DNA of 64,000 nt, from NCBI GenBank assembly GCA_040219575.1, contig JAVJSD010000073.1:1-64000 (forward strand). The letters are read 5' to 3'. Positions 33,386-41,212 of this stretch are shown here, piece by piece. Source of the stretch: JAVJSD01 sp040219575. Its GTDB lineage: Bacteria; Planctomycetota; Planctomycetia; Pirellulales; Pirellulaceae. The notes beneath the pieces are model-generated. The model did no database searches. It saw nothing but the letters and a program-made list of their open reading frames with translations, and was not told the DNA's origin. How positions within the stretch are numbered: position 1 is the first letter of the stretch; the number at the start of each line of letters is the position of its first letter. Both the position numbers and the translations under genes were made by a program.

Positions 33386-34243
33386 ATGAACCAGCAAGAA
33401 CAGGATAACCTGCGAGCGATCCTCGAGTCTCCGAGCTATCGCCTGGCCGAGAGGGACGTCGAATTTCTGCAACAGGAGGAATTGCGGCCGGTGCGAATGC
33501 AACTGGAGCTGCTCAAGCCCGAAATGTCGCTTTCGATGCAGCAGATCGAATCGACGGTCGTTGTCTTCGGCGGAACGCGCATTCTGGAACAGGCCAAAGC
33601 GGAAGAGCAGGTCAAGCAGACCCGCGCCGACCTCGAAAAGGCGCCCGCCGACGCGCTCTCGCGGCGCGCCGCCGCGCGAGCCGAGCGCGTGCTCGCCAAG
33701 TCGAAGTACTACGACCAGGCCCGGGAGTTCGGCCGCCTCGTCTCCACGATGTGCCAAACCGACGGCCGTTGCGACTACGTCATCGTGACCGGCGGCGGAC
33801 CGGGGATCATGGAAGCCGCCAATCGTGGGGCCTACGACGTGGGCGCCAAGTCCGCCGGCCTGAACATCACGCTGCCCGCCGAGCAGACGCCCAATCCCTA
33901 CATCACCCCGGCGCTCTGCTTCCAGTTTCACTATTTCGCGATGCGGAAGCTGCATTTCCTGCTGCGGGCGCGGGCGCTGGTGGTCTTCCCCGGCGGGTTC
34001 GGCACGCTCGACGAACTGTTCGACGCCCTAACGCTCAGGCAGACGCAGCGGATGCAGAAGATTCCGATCGTGCTGTTCGGCCGCGATTACTGGCGGCGCG
34101 TGATCGACTTCCAGTTCCTGGCGGATGAGGGGGTGATCGACGACGCCGATCTGAAGCTGATTCAGTACGCCGAGACGGCGGAGCAGGCCTGGAAGCTGAT
34201 CGCCGACTTCCACGACGGCGCCCCGCCGGAATCGGCCGTGTGA
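33386..34243 (+). CDS. LOG-family (TIGR00730-like) Rossmann protein
   Basis: The 285-residue protein carries the two signatures of the LOG/lysine-decarboxylase-like family: GGGPGIMEAANRGA and PGGFGTLDE. Family members studied in plants and bacteria release free cytokinin bases from nucleotides as phosphoribohydrolases, and bacterial relatives cleave AMP or related nucleotides. The N-terminal 90 residues (ESPSYRLAERDVEFLQQEEL, then helices) are longer than in minimal LOG proteins and match the longer bacterial subgroup. The ATG at 33386 has a weak ribosome-binding site; the frame extends upstream to 33290 without homology-like sequence. It stands alone. Confidence 0.85.
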   Translation: MNQQEQDNLRAILESPSYRLAERDVEFLQQEELRPVRMQLELLKPEMSLSMQQIESTVVVFGGTRILEQAKAEEQVKQTRADLEKAPADALSRRAAARAERVLAKSKYYDQAREFGRLVSTMCQTDGRCDYVIVTGGGPGIMEAANRGAYDVGAKSAGLNITLPAEQTPNPYITPALCFQFHYFAMRKLHFLLRARALVVFPGGFGTLDELFDALTLRQTQRMQKIPIVLFGRDYWRRVIDFQFLADEGVIDDADLKLIQYAETAEQAWKLIADFHDGAPPESAV

Positions 34244-34372
34244 CGCGGCGCGTCACGCGATGTGGGCCATTGGCGCCGGGATTTCATTCGCGCGGCGTTT
34301 GGGAATCGCCGGAACGGCGCAGGGCTTGTTCCGGCCTTCTACGGCTTATTCCGGCCTACCGACAGCCTACCG

Positions 34373-36013
34373 CTACCGCCGGGCCGAGCCGTATTGCGCC
34401 TTGCAGATTTCACGGATCGTCTTGTGATCGGCGCTGACCTCGACCACCCGCGACGCGGTCGTCACCAACAGGCGGCCGTCCGGCAATTGAAATACGTCGC
34501 AGGGCTGGGGTTCGCTGACCTGCCACAGTCGGTCGCCGTCCGGATTCATTTCGTACACGGCATTCGCGCCGTAGTTCGCCACGATCACGTTGCCGTTGGG
34601 CAAGGCCTGGAAGCCGTTTAATCGGTCGGAGATGCTCCACTCCCGCACCAACGCGCCGTCGGGCGACACCTCTTGAATCAGGTTGGGGCAGCCGAATATC
34701 GTATTCCCGTTGGGAAGGCGGTCGGCGTCGAAGCATTCCCCGGGAGTCTTATGCTCCCACACGACGCGCTTGTCGCGATCGTACTCGCGGACGTGCGTAT
34801 TGCTGAAGTCGGCCACCAGGATGTTTCCGTCGTGCAGCGGCTTGGCCGTCATCGCGCTGACGCCCGTGATCGACCACACGACCTTGCCTTCCCGGTCGAC
34901 CTCGATGACGGTGTTCTTGGCGTACGACGCGATCAACACATTGCCGTTGCGAAGTTTCTCCGCGCTCCAGGCCTCAATGTCGTAGTGCCAGACCTCTTTT
35001 CCCGAGGCGTCGAGTTCGAAGACCCGCTTTCCCGATCCCGTGGCGATCAGCGTGTGGCCGTGCAACGAACCGCGAGCGCCATGGCCGGCGGAGACCGGAA
35101 ATCGAAGTGGGGCCGAACGCCCTTCATCGAGGATCCACTCCTCCCAACGGGCGACGGCCGCGCGGCGTTCCGGCGGCGTGGAATAAGAGGCGTAGTCGAA
35201 GTTCTGGCCCGTCATGCCTTGGAGCATGGCGGCGCTTTGGCTTCGAATCAGCGGATCGTCGGCGTCGAGCAGGCGAACCAACGCGGCCAGGGCGGCGCGA
35301 TCGCCTCGGTTGCCGATTCCCCGAGCGGCCTCCAGGGCGACATGGTCGTCCCGGTCGTCGAGCAGAGCGTGCAGTCGAGCGGTGCGTTCGGGAACCAACG
35401 GGCCGGTCAGCCCGATCGTCGCCGCCACGCGAAGCGAAGGATCGCCGTTCTCGATCGCACGGCGCAGCGCATCGACGTCGTTGGGACCGGCCGCGCTGCG
35501 CAGCGCCTCGTGCGCCGCGTCGCGCAGAAAGGCGCGACGGCACAGGGGCACGATCGCCAGGATGTCGTCGACCAGTCCGTCGGCCTGCTCCGAACTGGCG
35601 ATTTTCAGCGCGGCGTGCATGACGTGGGCGCTATGTTCTTCCGCCTGTCGCAGAATCAACCCCGCCCGCCAACGAATCTCGGCGTTTTCGTGCTGTGTCG
35701 CGTTGCTGAGCGACTGGACCGGAATGGCGGGCATCAGCAAAAGTTGGCGGCTGGCGGCTTCCCGTTGCCGAAAGTCCTCGTGGCCAAGCTGAGCGATCAA
35801 ACTCTCGATGAGCGCGATCTGATTGGCGCCTGGCTGCAACTCGCGAAGATAGCGCCTCGCTCCGACGGCGTTTGGCTGGATATCGTGCCGGCGAAGCGTT
35901 TCCAGGTAGGCGTCGCGATAAGCGTCTTCCGCGGCCCATAAGGCGCCGCTGGAGACGCACGGCGCAAGCAAAACGACCAGCGCGCACGGAAGCAATCGAA
36001 GGCGTGAATTCAT
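34373..36013 (-). CDS. Secreted HEAT-repeat plus beta-propeller protein
   Basis: The 546-residue product has a signal peptide (about 1-27, ending ALWAAE). Residues about 60-290 are HEAT-like helical pairs (FRQREAASRQLLLMPAIP, AALAALVRLLDADDPLIRS). Residues about 310-545 form an NHL/PQQ-like beta-propeller with regularly spaced blades (GNVLIASYAKNTVIEVDREGKVVW, here one of five: similar phrases GNILVADFSNTHVREYDR, GNVIVANYGANAVYEMN). No catalytic motif is visible. It is expected to act outside the cytoplasm in binding or recognition. The start is the ATG at 36013, directly after an in-frame TTG. Confidence 0.8.
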   Translation of the reverse strand: MNSRLRLLPCALVVLLAPCVSSGALWAAEDAYRDAYLETLRRHDIQPNAVGARRYLRELQPGANQIALIESLIAQLGHEDFRQREAASRQLLLMPAIPVQSLSNATQHENAEIRWRAGLILRQAEEHSAHVMHAALKIASSEQADGLVDDILAIVPLCRRAFLRDAAHEALRSAAGPNDVDALRRAIENGDPSLRVAATIGLTGPLVPERTARLHALLDDRDDHVALEAARGIGNRGDRAALAALVRLLDADDPLIRSQSAAMLQGMTGQNFDYASYSTPPERRAAVARWEEWILDEGRSAPLRFPVSAGHGARGSLHGHTLIATGSGKRVFELDASGKEVWHYDIEAWSAEKLRNGNVLIASYAKNTVIEVDREGKVVWSITGVSAMTAKPLHDGNILVADFSNTHVREYDRDKRVVWEHKTPGECFDADRLPNGNTIFGCPNLIQEVSPDGALVREWSISDRLNGFQALPNGNVIVANYGANAVYEMNPDGDRLWQVSEPQPCDVFQLPDGRLLVTTASRVVEVSADHKTIREICKAQYGSARR

Positions 36014-36325
36014 CAAACGTTCATCTTCACAGAAGGCGCGGTGTTCTCCGGACGTACCTCAGTTCGCGCCGCCGCAGTGAATTATCGACACTTGGGACCC
36101 GGGTGACAAGCAACTTTGGAGGTCGCCTGGCGTCGGGGTTGGTCCGGTTATGACGGGCAGTGCAACCTCAAGGAGCCCGCAAGGGCGGAAAGTACGGCAA
36201 GCCGCGCCAGTGAGTCGATCTTTGAGGCCCTGGCTGCCGATCTACATTATTATGCGAGCTTGTTCGCTAGATTTGCCCCCCTTATAATTCCTTGGGAAAT
36301 TCCGCCTTTCGCCGGGAGTTTGGGG
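36014..36325. other. Divergent promoter region
   Basis: 312 bp between divergent genes. It contains the promoter at 36260-36288. A GC-rich stretch at 36130-36215 contains small hairpins (CCC-GCAA-GGG and CGGC-AA-GCCG) but matches no riboswitch consensus I know. Confidence 0.4.
36260..36288 (+). promoter_or_regulatory. Strong sigma-70 promoter of the PAS-GAF-receiver gene
   Basis: -35 TTGTTC, spacer of exactly 17 bp, perfect -10 TATAAT. The predicted transcript starts near 36295, about 30 bp before the TTG start codon, and therefore excludes starts upstream of it. Confidence 0.75.
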
Positions 36326-38032
36326 TTGCCAGAAAAACCCAAAATCCTCTGTCTACACGACAAAAACGACGGCCCGACGGCCATCCCCGCCGGCATTAGG
36401 GAGTCGTTCGATGTCACCGAAGTCGAAAGCCCGCTGACGGCCTTGACGCAGCTTGCTCGCGATCACTTCTCGGCCCTGTTCGTGGCCTCGAACCATCTCG
36501 GCGACTCGTTGCGCGTGGGGCGGTTGCTGCAAAACGACCGCATTCTCGACGGCATGCCCGATGGCGTGGCGCTGCTGGACATCGACAACACCATCGTGTG
36601 GGGCAACGATCGACTGTGCCAATGGTCGGGGCAGGCGTCGGTGGCCGGCTGCGACTTTTACAGCGTGCTGGGCAAGCCCGAGATCCTGGGCCCCGACTTT
36701 TGTCCGTTCCACACGGCCCTGGCGACCGGACAGGCCAGCAACTCGACGTTGCGGACCGAGAACAACAGCTACTTCCACATCCACGCCGCCCCCGTTCATG
36801 AAAACGGCGCCCCGGCCTCGCACCTGATCGTCACCGTCCGCGACGTCACCGAGGAGCAGCTGCAGCAACAGAAACTGGCCGCCATCCATCGGGCCGGCGT
36901 CGAACTGGCCGACCTGAAGGCGGAAGACGTCTTCGAGATGGAGGTCGACGACCGCATCGAGTTGCTGAAATCGAACATCCTGCACTACACGAAGGACCTG
37001 CTGAACTTCGACGTCGTCGAGATTCGCCTGCTGAATCAGGAAACCGGCGAGTTGGAGCCGCTGTTGGCGGTGGGCATCGACGACGACGCGGCCAGTCGCT
37101 GCCTGTTCGCTCGCCCCACGGACAACGGCGTGACGGGGTTCGTGGCCGCCACCGGCAAGAGCTATCTCTGTGAAGACACGATCGAGGATCCGCTGTACAT
37201 CGAAGGCTTCAAGGGCGCTCGCAGTTCGCTGACGGTGCCGTTGATCCTGCACGACCAGGTGATCGGCAGCTTCAACGTGGAAAGCCCCGAGCCGCGGGCC
37301 TTCACCGAGAGCGATCTGCAGTTCCTGGAGATCTTTTCGCGCGATATGGCGGTCGCGCTCAATACGCTCGAACTGCTGGTGGCGCAGAAGGCCAACGCCG
37401 CCCTGCAGAGCGTCGAGGCGATTCACTCCGCCGTGGCGATGCCGGTGGACGAAATCCTCAACGACGCCGTGAACATCATGGAGCGCTACATCGGACACGA
37501 GCCCGACGTGGTCGACCGTCTGCATCGCATCCTGCGGAACGCCCGCGACATCAAGCAGGTGATCCAGAAGGTCGGCCAGAAGATGACGCCGGCCCAGGCG
37601 TTGCCGATCACGCAGCATCTCGACAGTCGGCCCCGCTTGCGCAGCCGCCGCGTGCTGGTGGTCGATGCCGACGAGGCCGTCCGCAACGACGCGCACGCCC
37701 TGCTGGATCGTTACGGCTGCGTGGTGGAGACCGCGCATGAAGGCGGCGAGGCGGTGTTCATGCTTCGCAATTGCGGCGCGGTGGGCAATTACGACGTGAT
37801 CATCTCCGACATTCGCCTGCCGGACATGAATGGCTACGAACTGCTGGTGAAGCTGAAGGAGATCGTCGACCCCGTGCCGCTGGTGCTGATGACCGGGTTC
37901 GGATACGACCCGGCCCATTCGATCGTCAAGGCGCGGCAGGCGGGGCTGTTGGCGAACGCGGTGCTTTACAAGCCGTTCCGTCTCGACCAGTTGCTCGAGA
38001 CCGTCGAGGCGGTGCTCGACGCGGTTGAGTGA
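36326..38032 (+). CDS. PAS-GAF-receiver signalling protein
   Basis: The 568-residue protein lacks a kinase or helix-turn-helix domain. In order: a receiver-like N-terminus (about 5-65, KILCLHDKND, no phosphorylatable Asp pattern), a PAS domain (about 75-185, GMPDGVALLDIDNTIVWGND to VTVRDVTEEQ), a GAF domain (about 225-380, LLNFDVVEIRLLNQE, SSLTVPLILHDQVIGSFNVES), a helical connector, and a C-terminal receiver (about 445-565) with IISDIRLPDMNGYEL (phospho-Asp), LMTG and YKPF. It therefore senses a ligand and receives a phosphate, probably passing the signal by protein contact. TTG at 36326 follows GGGAG and fits the promoter; the frame open to 36116 is not used. Its stop overlaps the next gene (GTGA). 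Confidence 0.85.
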   Translation: MPEKPKILCLHDKNDGPTAIPAGIRESFDVTEVESPLTALTQLARDHFSALFVASNHLGDSLRVGRLLQNDRILDGMPDGVALLDIDNTIVWGNDRLCQWSGQASVAGCDFYSVLGKPEILGPDFCPFHTALATGQASNSTLRTENNSYFHIHAAPVHENGAPASHLIVTVRDVTEEQLQQQKLAAIHRAGVELADLKAEDVFEMEVDDRIELLKSNILHYTKDLLNFDVVEIRLLNQETGELEPLLAVGIDDDAASRCLFARPTDNGVTGFVAATGKSYLCEDTIEDPLYIEGFKGARSSLTVPLILHDQVIGSFNVESPEPRAFTESDLQFLEIFSRDMAVALNTLELLVAQKANAALQSVEAIHSAVAMPVDEILNDAVNIMERYIGHEPDVVDRLHRILRNARDIKQVIQKVGQKMTPAQALPITQHLDSRPRLRSRRVLVVDADEAVRNDAHALLDRYGCVVETAHEGGEAVFMLRNCGAVGNYDVIISDIRLPDMNGYELLVKLKEIVDPVPLVLMTGFGYDPAHSIVKARQAGLLANAVLYKPFRLDQLLETVEAVLDAVE

Positions 38033-39318
38033 GCAACACGCCCGAATTGCCTGTCGTGATGCTCGCCGTTGAACAATCGCCAAACGCTGCGTTTTCCGCG
38101 GTCTTCGTCGGGCAATTGCTGCTGGCCGCTTTGGCCCTGTTCGGTCACGCGGCGGTCTGGATCGCGGCCTTGAACCGCTCGCACGGCTTCGATCTGCCGA
38201 GGCCGCTGCTGAAGGCCTTTCAAGCCGTCTTCATCCCGGCCGTCCCGCTCGGCGCGGCGGCGTATCTGTGGTGGATCGCCAGCGGCGCCGCGAGTTGGGC
38301 GGAGGTTCCGCGCGACGCGCTGGTCGGCCTCAGCGACCCGGCCGCCATTTCACCCTGGTGGGCGGCGTACGTCTTTCTCTGCTGGGCCTGGGGCGCCTGG
38401 GTGTTGGTTCAGTGGTCGTATCGCACCTGCTTGCGGCCGACGCCCGCCGCGCTGTTGTCCCGCGACAGCCGGCACGTTGACGTCGAGGCCGTCCTCGGAC
38501 GCCGTCCGCTCGTCGGCAGGAAAACCGAACTCCTGGCCGCCTTTCCCGGCAACCAGATTCTGCGGTTGGAGGTGAACGAGAAACGGCTTCAATTGCGGCG
38601 TCTGCCGGCGGCGCTCAACGGCATGTCGATCGCCCACATTTCCGACTTGCACTACACGGGCAAGCTCACTCGCGATTTCTACAACGTAGTGGTCGACCAG
38701 ACGAACGCGCTCGGCGCCGACTTGATCGCGGTGACGGGCGATATCCTCGACAAGCAGCAGTGCACCGAGTGGCTCGAGCAGACGCTCGGCCGTCTGCGCG
38801 CCCCCGGCGGCGTGTACTTCGTGCTGGGAAATCACGACAAGCGACTGTGCGATCCCGACTCGATTCGCGAAATCCTCCGCGGCGCGGGGCTGGTGGATGT
38901 CAGCGGCAGGTGGTGGGAGGCACGTTGCCGCGACGTCGGCGTGCTGTTGGCCGGCAACGAACATCCCTGGTTCGGCCCTCGTCCCGACGCCGCGCAGCGC
39001 CCCGGTTCGAATCGACCGACGACGAGCGAAGACGCCCCCTTTTCGGTCCTGCTGACGCACACGCCGGACCAAATCGGTTGGGCGCGAAAGCACGGATTCG
39101 ATCTGGTGCTGGCCGGGCATAATCACGGCGGGCAGATACGCCCTCCGCTGGTCGGTCCGATTGTCTCGCCCAGCTTTCACGGCGTGCGCTACGCCTCGGG
39201 CCTGTTCGACGAACCGCCCAGTGTGATGCACGTCAGCCGGGGCGTGGCGGGCGACAAGCCGATCCGTCTGAACTGCGCTCCGGAAATCACCAAGCTGGTG
39301 CTGGTGCGCCCTGCGTGA
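38029..39318 (+). CDS. Membrane-anchored metallophosphoesterase (YkuE/YaeI-like)
   Basis: The 429-residue protein has three hydrophobic N-terminal segments (about 22-45, 60-85, 105-130) and a calcineurin-like phosphoesterase domain (about 195-425): SIAHISDLHYTG, DLIAVTGDILDKQ, VLGNHDKRL, TLLTHTPDQ-like SVLLTHTPDQIGW, LAGHNHGGQIRPP. These supply the Asp, His and Asn ligands of a two-metal centre. Relatives act on UDP-diacylglucosamine-type lipids or other phosphoesters; the substrate here is unknown. GTG at 38029 overlaps the previous stop as GTGA, suggesting translational coupling to the signalling gene; GTG 38056 or ATG 38059 are alternatives. Confidence 0.87.
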   Translation: MSNTPELPVVMLAVEQSPNAAFSAVFVGQLLLAALALFGHAAVWIAALNRSHGFDLPRPLLKAFQAVFIPAVPLGAAAYLWWIASGAASWAEVPRDALVGLSDPAAISPWWAAYVFLCWAWGAWVLVQWSYRTCLRPTPAALLSRDSRHVDVEAVLGRRPLVGRKTELLAAFPGNQILRLEVNEKRLQLRRLPAALNGMSIAHISDLHYTGKLTRDFYNVVVDQTNALGADLIAVTGDILDKQQCTEWLEQTLGRLRAPGGVYFVLGNHDKRLCDPDSIREILRGAGLVDVSGRWWEARCRDVGVLLAGNEHPWFGPRPDAAQRPGSNRPTTSEDAPFSVLLTHTPDQIGWARKHGFDLVLAGHNHGGQIRPPLVGPIVSPSFHGVRYASGLFDEPPSVMHVSRGVAGDKPIRLNCAPEITKLVLVRPA

Positions 39319-39648
39319 CGCGTAAAGCGCTTTCGCGCGGGGCGGCGCCCGCCGCTTGACGCTAAGATTCGCGGCGTAGGCCGCGCCGGTGGGGCGATTC
39401 GTCGCGGTCATGCGACGATTTGCCGTCGCCGCGGCGTCGGTGGAATCCGCCCAATTGTCACCCCACCGGCGATGCGGTATCCTGCGCGAGGAGGATCGAC
39501 GCCGCTCCATTTCGCGCCGCCATCTGGTCGCTCGACGCAGTCGGCCCAAGCGCACGTACTCACAAGCACACGTACCCACACAGCACACGTACCCACACAG
39601 CGCACCTACCCACAACACGCGTAGCCACGCACACGGAGAGAAAACACC
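39319..39648. other. Leader region of the superoxide dismutase gene
   Basis: 330 bp without a gene. The distal part holds a 17-bp tandem repeat (39552-39617) that ends directly before the ribosome-binding site of the dismutase. No clear -35/-10 pair was found. Confidence 0.4.
39552..39617. repeat. 17-bp tandem repeat in the dismutase leader
   Basis: GCACACGTACCCACACA is present as two exact adjacent copies (39566-39582, 39583-39599), flanked by a diverged copy on each side. The strand is C/A-rich with no G clusters and would be largely unstructured in mRNA. Confidence 0.8.
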
Positions 39649-40254
39649 ATGGCCTACTCGCTTCCCAGTCTGCCGTATTCGTACGACGCGCTCGAGCCGC
39701 ACATCGACGCCCGGACGATGGAGATCCATCATACGAAGCATCACCAGGCGTACATCAACAAGGTCAACGACGCGATCAAGGGGACGGATCTTGAAAGCAA
39801 GTCGATCGAAGAGTTGGTGACGGGGCTGAGCAGCGTGCCGGAGAACATTCGCGGCGCGGTCCGCAACAATGGCGGCGGCCACGCCAACCACTCGCTGTTC
39901 TGGACCATCATGGGACCCGGCAAGGGCGGGGCGCCCTCGGGCGAACTCGCCTCGGCCATCGACGCCGCCTGCGGCAGTTTCGACAAATTCAAGGAAGCGT
40001 TCAGCAACGCGGCGGCCACGCGCTTCGGCAGCGGCTGGGCCTGGCTGAGCTTCGACGGCGGCAAGCTGGTCGTCGAGAGCACCGCGAACCAGGACAGCCC
40101 GCTGTCGGAAGGCCGCACCCCGATTCTCGGCCTCGACGTGTGGGAGCACGCCTACTACCTGCACTACCAGAACCGCCGGCCGGACTACATCTCCGCGTTC
40201 TTCAACGTGATCGACTGGGACGCCGTCGCCGCCCGCTTCGCCGACGCCAAGTAG
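39649..40254 (+). CDS. Iron/manganese superoxide dismutase
   Basis: The 201-residue protein is a complete Fe/Mn superoxide dismutase, converting superoxide to hydrogen peroxide and oxygen in the cytoplasm. The four metal ligands are in place: His in HHTKHHQAYIN, His in NNGGGHANHSLFW, and Asp and His in LDVWEHAYYLHYQNRRPDY. The Gly-Gly before HANH and the Gln/His identity near the second ligand do not let me decide between iron and manganese by eye. No signal peptide. GGAGAG precedes the ATG. It is a single-gene unit followed by an intrinsic terminator. Confidence 0.96.
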   Translation: MAYSLPSLPYSYDALEPHIDARTMEIHHTKHHQAYINKVNDAIKGTDLESKSIEELVTGLSSVPENIRGAVRNNGGGHANHSLFWTIMGPGKGGAPSGELASAIDAACGSFDKFKEAFSNAAATRFGSGWAWLSFDGGKLVVESTANQDSPLSEGRTPILGLDVWEHAYYLHYQNRRPDYISAFFNVIDWDAVAARFADAK

Positions 40255-40324
40255 GCCTGTACGACGGACGTTCAAGTCGACGTCGAATTGAAGGTCCACG
40301 TCCATCGGATCAAAGGAATATCGC

Positions 40325-40363
40325 AACGGCCGGCGCGACATCGCGCCGGCCGTTCTTGTTTTT
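40325..40363 (+). terminator. Intrinsic terminator of the superoxide dismutase gene
   Basis: Perfect 14-bp stem AACGGCCGGCGCGA / TCGCGCCGGCCGTT with loop CA, followed by CTTGTTTTT, 71 bp after the stop codon. Confidence 0.9.
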
Positions 40364-40627
40364 GGCCCGCTGGTCCGCCCGCAATCGTTTTCCACCGAGT
40401 CGATCACCACCGAAGACACAGGGAACACCAAGACAGGCGCGGCCTCACTTCTCCATGTCGTTTCGTTTCGAAGCAACAGCGTTGCGATTACAGGCAAGCT
40501 CGCCGTCGCGACAGGATTTCTCATCCGATGAGACCTGCCGAAATCACCGCCGCGCGACCGTCGTCGATCATCGACCTTTTCCTCCGTTGTCTCCGCTTCC
40601 TCATGTTCCCGAACCCGGCCGCAGCAG

Positions 40628-40691
40628 GTAAACCACACGACCGGTAAACCACACGGCCGGTAAACCACACGGCCGCAAAACCACACGGCAA
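40628..40691. repeat. 16-bp tandem repeat, four copies
   Basis: GTAAACCACACGGCCG occurs in four adjacent units (first with one change, last diverged at its edges). Spacing has no unique spacers, so it is not a CRISPR array. Confidence 0.85.
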
Positions 40692-41047
40692 GGACTGCGG
40701 ATTGGTGGTGATTTCCGGGGCCGTTTCCCGCGGAAGCGTGTGCGCCTGAGAGCGTCGGCGGCGCGTCAAACTGGGCGGCCTGCAACGCTGGGTAAGGCGC
40801 GATTCTCGTCGCGATTGCGTTTTCGGCGCGCGTTTGCCCGGGCGCATCTTGTCCGGCGAACTGGACATTCCTACTATTGCTTCGACGCCCGCCGCAGTTC
40901 GTTACAAAACGAACCGGCGCGCGCAGGATGCGCAACCGGCGCCGCGGATTTTTTCCGCGCCGTCCGTACTCGCGACACAACGATTCGGCAGCCTGACGAA
41001 GACGCCGATTTTCGCGATGATTCGGGCGACTTTTTTCGCCGGCTTTT

Positions 41048-41076
41048 TTGACCGTGGGCATTGCGTAACCTATATT
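41048..41076 (+). promoter_or_regulatory. Sigma-70 promoter of the S41 protease gene
   Basis: -35 TTGACC, exactly 17-bp spacer, -10 TATATT. The predicted start lies near 41084, giving a leader of about 130 bases before the ATG at 41213. Confidence 0.7.
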
Positions 41077-41212
41077 CTTCTGGCTGGAACTCTGCCCCCT
41101 CGTTTCGGCCGGCCTGCGTTGTCCCCTAACCGCTGAGGCCAAGGTCCACGGTTGCGCGCCCTCGGCGCGTCGCCTAGACGGAACGCCCCCGCCCCACACG
41201 CTGGAACGAACG

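Larger units (their letters stand above)
40255..41212. other. Long gene-free interval
   Basis: 958 bp between the dismutase and the protease gene. It holds the dismutase terminator (40325), a 16-bp tandem repeat (40628-40691), and the promoter of the protease gene (41048-41076). Several short open frames exist, none with a ribosome-binding site and protein-like composition. Confidence 0.5.

Noticed and set aside
36130..36215. Riboswitch in front of the PAS-GAF-receiver gene
   Set aside because: Small hairpins with a GCAA tetraloop are visible, but the stretch lies upstream of the mapped-by-eye promoter and does not match the cyclic-di-GMP, cobalamin, glycine or fluoride consensus.
40628..40691. 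CRISPR array
   Set aside because: Units are 16 bp and directly adjacent with no unique spacers; no cas genes are in the window.
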